From NCBI GenBank assembly GCA_003164275.1, contig PLSY01000424.1, forward strand, positions 1-10,482: a stretch of 10,482 bases of DNA, in the 5' to 3' direction. The translations under genes and the position numbers were made by a program. This stretch comes from Acidimicrobiaceae bacterium. GTDB lineage: Bacteria > Actinomycetota > Acidimicrobiia > Acidimicrobiales > RAAP-2. The notes beneath the pieces are model-generated. The model was given only the letters and a program-made list of their open reading frames with translations. It searched no databases and was not told where the DNA came from. Below, piece after piece: positions 1 to 6,261 of this stretch. Each line of letters starts with the position of its first letter. Position 1 is the first letter of the stretch.

Positions 1-414
1 AACGAGAAGCGCTACGCCGTCCCCTTCATCGCCGCCACCATCGGTCTGTTCACCCTCGGGGCCGGCGTGGCGTTCCTGATCTTCCCCCACGCCCTGCAGT
101 GGCTCGACTCGATCGGCGGTCCGTCGCTGACCCAGATCCTCGACCCGAACAAGTACCTGAGCCTCATCATCCTGCTGATGGTGGCCTTCGGGGTCACCTT
201 CGAATTCCCGGTGCTGCTCGTCTCGCTCGAACTGGCCGGGGTGCTGTCCCCCAGGCAGCTCAGCTCGTGGCGTCGGTGGGCGATCGTGGGCATCGTCGTG
301 CTGGCCGGGGTCATCACCCCGAGCTCCGACCCGTTCTCCATGATGGCCTTGGCCGTGCCGCTGTACGTGTTCTATGAATTGTCCATCGTCATCGGACGGA
401 TCATCCAAAAATGA
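1..414 (+). CDS. tatC: Sec-independent (Tat) translocase subunit TatC, 3' part only
   Basis: This is the C-terminal 137 residues of TatC, the multi-spanning membrane subunit that recognises twin-arginine signal peptides and exports folded proteins. The frame is open from the first base, so the start lies outside the window. Four hydrophobic segments are visible at roughly residues 7-27, 53-73, 92-108 and 113-130, matching the last four of TatC's six helices. Family hallmarks present are FGVTFEFPVLL (residues 61-71), with the conserved Phe-Glu-x-Pro, and the segment around SSDPFSMMALAVPLYVFYEL, with the conserved Asp-Pro and Pro-Leu...Tyr-Glu. The stop codon overlaps the next gene's start as ATGA, so translation of the two is probably coupled. 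Mycobacteria have the same tatC-helY order, which supports both calls. tatA would be expected upstream but is not visible. Confidence 0.96.
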   Translation, partial: NEKRYAVPFIAATIGLFTLGAGVAFLIFPHALQWLDSIGGPSLTQILDPNKYLSLIILLMVAFGVTFEFPVLLVSLELAGVLSPRQLSSWRRWAIVGIVVLAGVITPSSDPFSMMALAVPLYVFYELSIVIGRIIQK

Positions 415-2468
415 CCGACGGGCGTGCCCGAGGGACGGCTCGGGAGCCCGCAGACGAGCTGAGGGCGAGCTTCGAAGCGTCGATCGACTTCCCCCTCGAC
501 GGGTTCCAGCTCCGGGCTATGGACGCCATCGACCGGGGGGAGTCGGTGCTCGTGTCCGCCCCGACCGGCTCGGGCAAGACCCTGATCGCCGACTACGCCG
601 CCGCCCGGGCCCTCGGACGGGGCGGGAAGACCTTCTACACCACCCCGATCAAGGCGCTGTCCAACCAGAAGTTCGCCGAGCTCTCACGCCGCTACGGCGA
701 GGACCGGGTCGGCCTCTTGACCGGGGACATCTCCCACCAGGCCCATGCCCCCATCGTGGTCATGACGACCGAGGTGCTGCGCAACATGTTGTTCGCCCGC
801 TCGTCCATGCTCGACGATCTCCATGTGGTTGTCCTGGACGAGGTCCACTACCTCCAAGACCCCTACCGCGGATCGGTATGGGAGGAGGTGCTCGTCCTGA
901 CCCCGGCCGGAGTGTCCTTCGTCAGCCTGTCGGCCACGGTGTCGAACGCCAAGGACTTCGGGAAGTGGCTCACCTCGGTGCGGGGCATGACCCGGGTGGT
1001 CGTCGAGACCCACCGGCCGGTCACCTTGTCCCACCACTTCGCCGTGGCCGAGCGGGGCAGGGACGACATCACCGTGCTCGATCTGCTGGTCGATGGGAAG
1101 GCCAACCCGGCGGGACTGGCCATAGACGAGCGCGGCAGGCGGAACCCCCGCCACCGGTACCGGGTGCCCCGTCGGAGCGAGGTGGTGGAGTACCTGGCCA
1201 ACGCGGGCATGCTGCCCGCCATCACCTTCATTTTCTCTCGGGCCGCCTGTGACGATGCCACTCGCCAGTGCGTCCAAGACGGCATCAGGCTCACAACTCC
1301 CGAAGAGCGGGTGCGCATCCGCCAGATCACCGAGGAGGCAACAGACCGCCTCACCGACAGCGACCTTCGCACCCTCGGCTACGGGCCCTGGTCCGCCGCT
1401 CTGGAGGCGGGTATCGCCCCCCACCACGCCGGACTGGTGCCGGCCTTCCGCCAGGCGGTGGAACGGTGCTTCTCCGAGGGGCTGATGAAAGTGGTGTTCG
1501 CTACCGAGACCCTGGCGCTGGGCATCAACATGCCGGCGCGGACGGTGGTGGTCGAGCGGTTCGCCAAGTTCCGGGGGTCTGACACCTCGGCCCTCAATGC
1601 CGGCGAGTACCGCCAGCTGACCGGCAGGGCCGGACGGCGGGGCATCGACTCGGTGGGCCACGCCATGGTGCTGTGGTCCCAGGCCACCTCGTTCGCACTG
1701 GTGGCCCGGACAGCTATCGCCCCCCCTCCCGACCTCGTGTCCTCCTTCCATCCCACCTACAACCTGGCCGTCAACCTCGTCCGTCGGTGGTCGCGTGAAG
1801 AGGCCCACGGTCTGCTCGCCGCTTCCTATGGGCAGTGGCAGGCTCCTCAAGGGTCGGTGGCGCTCGCCACCCAGCTGGATCGCCGCCTGGCCATCTTGGA
1901 CGAGCGCGGCTTCATCGAAGGGTGGCGCATGACCGAGACCGGGCACGCGCTGGCGGCGATCTATCACGAGTCGGACCTGCTGGTGGCAGAGGCCCTGGCG
2001 GCCGGACTGTTCGACGGCCTGGAGCCCGCCTCGTTGGCCGGTGTGGTCTCCGCATTCACCTTCGAGGCCAGGAGAGTCGACGAGGAGCCACGGGAGCCGC
2101 GCCAACGTGTCGTCGTCGAGCGCCTGGCCCAACTGAGCCTCCTCGCCGATGACCTGCGGGCCGACGAGCGACGCGTGGGCCTCCGACGGACCAGACGCCC
2201 GGACACCGGCTTGGCCCGGGCGGTGATCGCCTGGGCCACCGGGGCGACGCTCGATACCGTCCTGCGGGAGACGAGCGTTGCCCCCGGAGACTTCGTCCGC
2301 AATATCCGCCAGCTGATCGATCTCGTCCGCCAACTGGCCCAGGTGGCTCCTGACCCGAACACGAGAGACGCCGCCGGTCTGGCCGTCGCCCTCCTCAGAA
2401 AAGGCGTCGTTGGCGCGGACGATCCCGCCGCGGTGGGGTCCGCGCCTGACCTGGTCGTACCCACCTAG
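411..2468 (+). CDS. helY: Ski2/Mtr4-type DEVH-box RNA helicase, HelY-like (short form)
   Basis: This superfamily 2 ATP-dependent RNA helicase has 685 residues, and all core motifs are intact: Walker A APTGSGKT (50-57), Ia TTPIKALSNQK (77-87), Ib TTEVLRNML (119-127), II DEVH (143-146), III SAT (174-176), V ATETLALGINMPARTVV (364-380) and VI QLTGRAGRRG (402-411). A helical region from about 430 to 670 corresponds to the winged-helix/ratchet and DSHCT-like part of Ski2 helicases. Family members act in RNA unwinding and turnover; the role of actinobacterial HelY is not well established. Mycobacterial HelY is about 900 residues, so this version is shorter, mostly in the C-terminal half, but nothing looks broken. 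The ATG at 411 overlaps the tatC stop by four bases and has only a weak Shine-Dalgarno, consistent with translational coupling. Long open frames on the opposite strand here are shadows caused by high GC. Confidence 0.93.
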   Translation: MTDGRARGTAREPADELRASFEASIDFPLDGFQLRAMDAIDRGESVLVSAPTGSGKTLIADYAAARALGRGGKTFYTTPIKALSNQKFAELSRRYGEDRVGLLTGDISHQAHAPIVVMTTEVLRNMLFARSSMLDDLHVVVLDEVHYLQDPYRGSVWEEVLVLTPAGVSFVSLSATVSNAKDFGKWLTSVRGMTRVVVETHRPVTLSHHFAVAERGRDDITVLDLLVDGKANPAGLAIDERGRRNPRHRYRVPRRSEVVEYLANAGMLPAITFIFSRAACDDATRQCVQDGIRLTTPEERVRIRQITEEATDRLTDSDLRTLGYGPWSAALEAGIAPHHAGLVPAFRQAVERCFSEGLMKVVFATETLALGINMPARTVVVERFAKFRGSDTSALNAGEYRQLTGRAGRRGIDSVGHAMVLWSQATSFALVARTAIAPPPDLVSSFHPTYNLAVNLVRRWSREEAHGLLAASYGQWQAPQGSVALATQLDRRLAILDERGFIEGWRMTETGHALAAIYHESDLLVAEALAAGLFDGLEPASLAGVVSAFTFEARRVDEEPREPRQRVVVERLAQLSLLADDLRADERRVGLRRTRRPDTGLARAVIAWATGATLDTVLRETSVAPGDFVRNIRQLIDLVRQLAQVAPDPNTRDAAGLAVALLRKGVVGADDPAAVGSAPDLVVPT

Positions 2469-2480
2469 TGTGATCTGGGC

Positions 2481-4139
2481 ATGTTCCCCTACGCCGAAGA
2501 GACGTTCACCGCAGACGAGGAAGACATCCTCCGGCGCTATGTCACCAACCTGGACCAGCCCGTCTTCGCCCTGGTCAACCTGCCAGAGGTGGTCAAAGGC
2601 GCGCTGTTCGCCCGCTACTCTCGGTCGCCGAAGAGCCTGCGCCGCCTGTTCCTCGACGAGTTCGTGGGGGAGCTTGACATCACCGGCGACGCCACGGTCG
2701 ACGCCACGGTCGGGCTGAAGCGGGCCGAGGAGCTCTACGAGAAGGTCTTTTTGGAGTACGGCGACGATTCGGTGGCCCAGCTCGGCGGTGTCCATCTGGC
2801 CTGCGAGCAGGCTTCGAACGTCCTGACCAAGGTCCTCGAGTGGGGCCGGCTGATGGCCTACCTCGAGCAGTCCACCCGCTACATCGCCTACAACAACCGC
2901 CTGAGCACGGGGCACTACCGCTACTACCGAGATCCCCACCTCCTCGACTCACCCCTCGGGGCGCGCTATGTGGGCGACATGGACCGCATGTTCGACACCT
3001 ACGGTGAGCTGTTGGAAGAGGCCCAAACATGGCTCTCCGGCCAGTACCCCCGCCGAGCGGGCGACTCGGACTTCGTCCACCGCCAGGCCATCAAGGCAAA
3101 GGGCCTCGATGCCCTGCGAGGGCTGTTGCCCGCCGCCTCCCTGTCCAATGTGGGCATCTACGGCACCGGCCAGGCCTATGAGCTGTTACTCCTGCGCATG
3201 CGCTCCCACCCGTTGCCCGAGGCCCGCAGTTATGCCGACCTCATGCTCGAAGAGCTGAGGAAGGTCATTCCCTCGTTCCTGCAGCGGGTGGATCGGCCCG
3301 ACCGGGGAGGGGCGTGGGCTGGCTACCTGGAAGCGACGCGCCGGGACACCGAGGAGATCGTGGCCGAGCTCTTCCCCGATCTCGTCTCCGCGTCCGACCA
3401 TCCGACTGGCGGCCCGGCGGGCCAGCCACAGGTGACCCTCCTCGACTTCGACCCCGAGGGGGAGGACAAGGTGATCGCCGCCATCTGCGCCCCGCTCACC
3501 GATCGCTCCGAGGAAGAGGTGCAACGCCGGGTGCGCCTGTTGGGTGCCGAGGAGAAGCGCTCGATCCTCCGGGCCTATGTCGGGGATCGGACCAACCGCC
3601 GCCACCGGCCGGGACGGGCCTTTGAGCGCACCGGCTACCGCTTCGACGTCGTCACCGACTACGGCGCCTTCCGGGACCTCCAGCGCCACCGCATGCTGAC
3701 CATCGAGTGGCAGCCACTCGGCACCACGCTCGGCTACGACGTGCCCGACGTGGTCGAGGGAGCTGGCTTGACCGACCGCTACGTGGCCTCGCTCGAGCGG
3801 TCCCGGGAGTTGGCCGAGGCCATGGCGCCGACCTTCCCCGTCGAGTCGGCCTACGCCGTGGCGCTGGCCTACCGGATCCGCTACTCGATGCAGATGAACG
3901 CCCGGGAGGCCATGCACATGCTGGAGCTCCGCTCCGGACCCCAGGGCCATCCGAGCTACCGGTGGGTGGCCCACGAGATGCACCGGTTGATCGCCGAGCA
4001 GGCCGGACATCACCTGCTGGCCGAGGCCATGTCCCACATCGACTTCGGCTCTGAGGACCTGGAGCGGCTCGAATCCGAGCGGCGGGCGGAAGTAAAGCGA
4101 AAAACCTTGTCGACATCGGGAAATCCCGCAAACGTCTGA
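2481..4139 (+). CDS. Tandem ThyX-like protein (flavin-dependent thymidylate synthase superfamily), two degenerate halves
   Basis: The protein has 552 residues, about twice the length of ThyX (roughly 220-250), and reads as two ThyX-like folds. In half 1 (about 30-270), YGDDSVAQ (93-100) leads into WGRLMAYLEQSTRY (121-134), which keeps E129-x-S131-x-R133-Y134 of the ThyX signature RHRxxSxNExSxRY but has W and G where RH should be. In half 2 (about 320-510), DLQRHRMLTIEW (399-410) keeps R402-H403-R404 but lacks the Glu/Ser/Arg/Tyr end. It also has NAREAMHMLELRS (473-485), matching the dUMP-contacting C-terminal ThyX segment. Classical ThyX makes dTMP from dUMP with methylenetetrahydrofolate, FAD and NADPH. 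Whether this one does so is unknown, so I give no thyX symbol. It starts 12 bases after helY with a weak ribosome site, so it is probably in the same operon. Long ThyX-like proteins of this type are, as I recall, known elsewhere under the generic name. Confidence 0.85.
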   Translation: MFPYAEETFTADEEDILRRYVTNLDQPVFALVNLPEVVKGALFARYSRSPKSLRRLFLDEFVGELDITGDATVDATVGLKRAEELYEKVFLEYGDDSVAQLGGVHLACEQASNVLTKVLEWGRLMAYLEQSTRYIAYNNRLSTGHYRYYRDPHLLDSPLGARYVGDMDRMFDTYGELLEEAQTWLSGQYPRRAGDSDFVHRQAIKAKGLDALRGLLPAASLSNVGIYGTGQAYELLLLRMRSHPLPEARSYADLMLEELRKVIPSFLQRVDRPDRGGAWAGYLEATRRDTEEIVAELFPDLVSASDHPTGGPAGQPQVTLLDFDPEGEDKVIAAICAPLTDRSEEEVQRRVRLLGAEEKRSILRAYVGDRTNRRHRPGRAFERTGYRFDVVTDYGAFRDLQRHRMLTIEWQPLGTTLGYDVPDVVEGAGLTDRYVASLERSRELAEAMAPTFPVESAYAVALAYRIRYSMQMNAREAMHMLELRSGPQGHPSYRWVAHEMHRLIAEQAGHHLLAEAMSHIDFGSEDLERLESERRAEVKRKTLSTSGNPANV

Positions 4140-4324
4140 CCTGGACAGTTGTGGAAACTCCCTGGTGGATGGGGGTGTGTTCCATTTGACGACAAGAGGT
4201 ACTCATGGCCTATCGTGCGCCGAGTCCCAGACGCCCCGGAAGGCGCGAAGTGCGAATTCATTCGTATGGCGCGACTCGAGGGGGGGATGCTGTGAGAGGC
4301 GGAGGAGGCCCAGGGGATCGAGTA

Positions 4325-4336
4325 GAAAACGTTTTC
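4325..4336. promoter_or_regulatory. Perfect 12-base palindrome GAAAACGTTTTC, operator-like
   Basis: GAAAACGTTTTC equals its own reverse complement and stands out as an A/T-rich island in G/C-rich DNA. A central CG flanked by A-runs and T-runs is the usual shape of LacI/GalR-family operators (for example the PurR box core AAACGTTT). It lies about 290 bases before the DUF4193 start, so its target gene is unclear. No LacI-type regulator is encoded in the window. The palindrome is seen directly; the operator role is inference. Confidence 0.3.
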
Positions 4337-4368
4337 CCGACGACGACGGCTCAACTGTCGAGATCGGG
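4336..4368 (+). other. Potential hairpin with 9 base pairs and a 3-base bulge
   Basis: CCCGACGAC (4336-4344) can pair with GTCG (4357-4360) and TCGGG (4364-4368), leaving AGA as a bulge and a 12-base apical loop. No T-run follows, so it is not an intrinsic terminator. It sits directly after the palindrome and before two further inverted repeats, so it may be part of a folded leader or a small RNA, but no known RNA family was recognised. Confidence 0.25.
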
Positions 4369-4382
4369 GAAATGGTGCCAAA

Positions 4383-4418
4383 GACCCCTGGGTCAACCGC
4401 CTGTCTACAGGCCGGACC
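4383..4418 (+). repeat. Two adjacent inverted repeats sharing a CT centre
   Basis: GACCC-CT-GGGTC (4383-4394) and GCCTGT-CT-ACAGGC (4399-4412) are perfect inverted repeats whose centres are 17 bases apart, each with CT in the middle. GGTC (4391-4394) could instead pair with GACC (4415-4418), enclosing the second stem, so two mutually exclusive RNA folds can be drawn. Protein-binding half-sites are an equal possibility. Confidence 0.3.
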
Positions 4419-4589
4419 AACCAGTCACCCCACACAGTTCAGGAAACACCGTTCACCGAAGGCCACGGTGGGAATAATCCCGATCGCTGTCCCGTTGGCG
4501 AAGTCCGACACACGAAACCGTCGGCAGTGAACAGCGACGGAGTTCAAGCCAAGGCAACCAAAGGCGCTCGGCGGGTCGGCCGAACCGTC

Positions 4590-4595
4590 TATGCT
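4590..4595 (+). promoter_or_regulatory. Candidate -10 element TATGCT before the DUF4193 gene
   Basis: TATGCT fits the actinobacterial -10 pattern TAnnnT and lies 29 bases before the ATG at 4625, predicting a leader of roughly 20-25 bases. No clear -35 box is visible, which is common for actinobacterial housekeeping promoters. The ribosome site downstream (GAAAG) is weak. Confidence 0.35.
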
Positions 4596-4624
4596 CCCGC
4601 CCAACTCACCACTGAAAGACCGAG

Positions 4625-5104
4625 ATGCCACCAGAACTCGATGAAGTCGATGGACCCGAAGAACTGATCGAGGGAGAACTCGATGAGTTGGTCGATGACG
4701 ATGACGACCTGATCGCCGACGACGCCCTCGCCGTCCCTGACGATGACGACGTCGAGATCGTCGTCATCGAAGAGGACGACGATCTCGTCGTGCCCGAAGC
4801 CGCCACGAAGGCGCCAGCCAAGGCGGCCGCGGCAGATGAGTCAGAGGACGATGACGAAGAGGAGCCCGACGACGACGAAGACGTCGAGGCCAGCCTCGAC
4901 ACCATCTTGAAAGAGCGCCTGGTCGTCGAAGAGGTCGTCGATGACGATGAGGACACGCCTGAGCCGGAGGACAAGAGCGGCGACGGTGTGGAGCGGGTAT
5001 TGCCCAAGCAGCCGGGCGAGTTCGTGTGCAGGTCTTGCTTTCTCGTCAAGCACCCGAACCAGCTCGCGGACAGCAAGAAAATGCTCTGCCGCGACTGCGT
5101 CTGA
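4625..5104 (+). CDS. DUF4193 family zinc-ribbon protein with long acidic N-terminus
   Basis: The protein has 159 residues. The C-terminal part, from RVLPKQPGEF through the final cysteines, matches the conserved end of actinobacterial DUF4193 proteins such as mycobacterial Rv2699c. It has a four-cysteine zinc ribbon (C135-x2-C138, C155-x2-C158) with the family's CxxCFLVxH spacing. The first 115 or so residues are extremely acidic, with runs of Asp/Glu alternating with Val/Ile/Leu. Mycobacterial homologues are about 100 residues, so the acidic region is expanded here. The biochemical role of DUF4193 is unknown. The ribbon suggests nucleic-acid or protein contact, possibly with transcription machinery, which is inference only. 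The stop is 13 bases before the next gene's GTG, implying an operon. Start ATG 4625 follows the candidate promoter. Confidence 0.9.
   Translation: MPPELDEVDGPEELIEGELDELVDDDDDLIADDALAVPDDDDVEIVVIEEDDDLVVPEAATKAPAKAAAADESEDDDEEEPDDDEDVEASLDTILKERLVVEEVVDDDEDTPEPEDKSGDGVERVLPKQPGEFVCRSCFLVKHPNQLADSKKMLCRDCV
4741..4791 (+). repeat. Two strong inverted repeats inside the acidic coding region
   Basis: CGATGACGACG (4741-4751) and CGTCGTCATCG (4759-4769) form a perfect 11-base inverted repeat with a 7-base spacer. ACGACGA (4776-4782) and TCGTCGT (4785-4791) form a second one with a 2-base spacer. They arise because Asp codons GAC/GAT are reverse complements of Val GTC and Ile ATC, so a peptide alternating D and V/I is self-complementary at DNA level. 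Confidence 0.75.
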
Positions 5105-5117
5105 ACGAGGGGGAGCC

Positions 5118-5687
5118 GTGCCGATCCCGGACGACCAAGCCCACGAGGACACGGCTCTGAACGAGCGGTTGATGGACCTGTTCGTCTTCGTCCCCGCCGG
5201 CATCGCCCTGTCGGTCGTCGAGGACTTCCCGAAGCTGGCCGCCCGGGGACGCGAGAAGCTCGGGACGCGGGTGACGTCGGCCCGGGCCATCGGACAGTTC
5301 GCCGTCAAGGCCGGCGCCGACGAGTTCCGTCGTCGATCAGAGGACCTGCTGCACCGATCCTCTGGCCCACCCGCCGCGGGCCCATCGCCAACGGCGCCGC
5401 CCGCGTCATCGGCCGAGACCCCGGTCACGACAACCTCGTCGGTGTCGTCCGCCGCCTCGACTCCTCCGAGCGGGGCGACCGCCCGACCGGCGTCGAACGC
5501 TCACATCCCGGCGGTCGGCACCTTGTCGATTCCAGGGTTCGACACGTTGTCGGCGTCCCAAGTCGTCCAGCGCCTCGACGGCCTGAACCGGACCGAGCTC
5601 GTCTCGGTGCGGGCCTATGAGTCCCAGACCAGGGGGCGCCGGACCATCTTGAGCAGGGTCGACCAACTTCTCGACGAGCGTTCCTAG
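5118..5687 (+). CDS. Uncharacterised actinobacterial protein with amphipathic N-terminus, Pro/Ser/Thr linker and conserved helical tail
   Basis: The protein has 189 residues from GTG 5118, chosen because a purine-rich GAGGGGGAG ribosome site (5107-5115) precedes it and it starts just 13 bases after the DUF4193 stop. An upstream in-frame start at 4941 would run inside the DUF4193 gene and is rejected. Residues 1-80 are amphipathic helix, including LFVFVPAGIALSVV (21-34). Residues 80-130 are a low-complexity Ala/Pro/Ser/Thr linker. Residues 138-187 form a conserved-looking helical module (IPGFDTLSASQVV...RLDGL...EL..VRAYE...RGRRTIL). The overall plan resembles mycobacterial proteins annotated as lipid-droplet-associated, which end in a similar module, but the match is from memory of pattern only. 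Function unknown. It is probably co-transcribed with the DUF4193 gene. Confidence 0.78.
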   Translation: MPIPDDQAHEDTALNERLMDLFVFVPAGIALSVVEDFPKLAARGREKLGTRVTSARAIGQFAVKAGADEFRRRSEDLLHRSSGPPAAGPSPTAPPASSAETPVTTTSSVSSAASTPPSGATARPASNAHIPAVGTLSIPGFDTLSASQVVQRLDGLNRTELVSVRAYESQTRGRRTILSRVDQLLDERS

Positions 5688-5741
5688 CTCCCTCCCGCGA
5701 GCCGCTCGAGACGGAATGGCAGAACACCTGGAGGCGGTCTG

Positions 5742-6218
5742 ATGGAGGCAGTGCGCAAGGCCACGGCGTACGACGGGCCACGGCTCGCCGAGTTGGCCCG
5801 CGAGTTCCTGGATGACGTGGCCTCGATCAGGGGAGGGTCGCTCCTCATCGAGCCCGAGCTCGATGCCGCTGGCGAACACGGGCTGCTCGCCCGACTGCCG
5901 GAGCTGGTCGAGGACCGCCAACGCCTAGTCGTGGTCGGGTCGCTCGACGAAGCGGTCGTCGGCTTTGCCCTCTGCCGCTACCTGGACCTAGGGGAACACG
6001 GTCGCCGCGGCACGCTGGACGCCTGCTACGTCGAGCCGGGGGCCCGAGAGCTCGGACTCGGGCGCATGCTCCTCGACGCCTCTGTCACCTGGTTCAAAGA
6101 GAGCGGATGCCGTGGCGCCGACGGGACGGCCCTGCCCGGTGACCGGGGCACCAAGAACTTCTTCGAGGCGGCCGGCTTCAAGGCACGGATGCTGACCATG
6201 TACCAACCGTTCGACTGA
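5742..6218 (+). CDS. GNAT-family N-acetyltransferase
   Basis: This 158-residue single-domain acetyltransferase belongs to the GNAT family, which transfers acetyl from acetyl-CoA to an amine. The acetyl-CoA binding motif is clear: DACYVEPGARELGLGRMLL (93-111), a beta strand followed by R102-x-x-G105-x-G107 and a helix. The family's motif B is GTKNFFEAAGFKARMLTMYQ (136-155), with the typical 'FFEAAGF' turn. The N-terminal helix starts 'VRKATAYDGPRLAELAREFL', as usual in this fold. The substrate cannot be read from sequence. Start ATG 5742 has a good Shine-Dalgarno, GGAGG (5730-5734), seven bases upstream. It lies 54 bases after the previous gene, so it may be the last member of the 4625-6218 transcript, and it converges on the minus-strand gene at 6262. 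Confidence 0.92.
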   Translation: MEAVRKATAYDGPRLAELAREFLDDVASIRGGSLLIEPELDAAGEHGLLARLPELVEDRQRLVVVGSLDEAVVGFALCRYLDLGEHGRRGTLDACYVEPGARELGLGRMLLDASVTWFKESGCRGADGTALPGDRGTKNFFEAAGFKARMLTMYQPFD

Positions 6219-6260
6219 AGGGGCACCTGGACCGAGAGGCCCGCCGAAACCCCTCAGGGG
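6219..6260. terminator. Possible terminator region between convergent genes
   Basis: In the 43-base gap between two convergent stops, AGGGG (6219-6223) can pair with CCCCT (6250-6254), and CCCCT can alternatively pair with AGGGG (6256-6260) across a single base. No T-run follows on either strand, so this would be a non-canonical, actinobacterial-style terminator at best. Weak call based on position and repeats. Confidence 0.25.
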
Positions 6261-6261
6261 C

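Larger units (their letters stand above)
4140..4624. other. 485-base spacer with inverted repeats, no convincing gene
   Basis: GC is about 53-57% in sampled 60-base blocks, against about 72% in the genes to the left. Two plus-strand frames run through it. The one at 4205-4477 has an AAGAGGT stretch four bases before its ATG, but its third codon positions are only about half G/C and the product (basic, Gly/Arg/Pro-rich) resembles nothing I know. The one at 4165-4530 is equally unconvincing. The region contains a 12-base palindrome, a bulged hairpin and two adjacent short inverted repeats (listed separately), plus the separated pairs GCGCC/GGCGC (4217-4221, 4242-4246), CCGAC/GTCGG (4505-4509, 4520-4524) and GTTCAC/GTGAAC (4451-4456, 4526-4531). 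It most likely holds the end of the upstream transcript, a promoter for the DUF4193 gene and possibly a structured RNA. It shows no tRNA, SRP RNA, RNase P, tmRNA or familiar riboswitch core. Confidence 0.6.

Noticed and set aside
374..1252. 292-residue plus-strand frame overlapping helY
   Set aside because: Arg/Pro/Gly-rich translation in an alternative frame of helY; the helicase frame carries all motifs.
684..2939. 751-residue open frame on the minus strand
   Set aside because: It lies antisense to helY and the ThyX-like gene, which have intact family motifs. Long antisense frames are expected at 72% GC with strong third-position bias, and its product has no recognisable motif.
3186..4037. 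283-residue minus-strand open frame inside the ThyX-like gene
   Set aside because: Shadow of the plus-strand gene; the translation is a low-complexity Gly/Val/His/Leu mix without family features.
4151..4184. Terminator after the ThyX-like gene
   Set aside because: TGGAA/TTCCA with an inner CTCCC/GGGGG pairing can be drawn, but it needs bulges and a G-U pair and has no T-run; too weak to call.
4205..4477. 90-residue frame preceded by AAGAGGT
   Set aside because: The ribosome site is plausible, but third codon positions are only about half G/C and the product is a compositionally odd Arg/Gly/Pro peptide; not supported as a gene.
4165..4530. 121-residue frame in the 485-base spacer
   Set aside because: Third-position GC is far below neighbouring genes, there is no Shine-Dalgarno and no recognisable sequence; treated as non-coding.
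4536..4556. GTTCAAGCC resembling a tRNA T-arm
   Set aside because: The flanking bases do not form a five-pair T-stem and no acceptor, D or anticodon arm is present upstream.
4941..5687. Longer version (248 residues) of the 189-residue protein
   Set aside because: Its first 59 codons overlap the DUF4193 zinc-ribbon coding sequence in another frame; GTG 5118 has a much better ribosome site.
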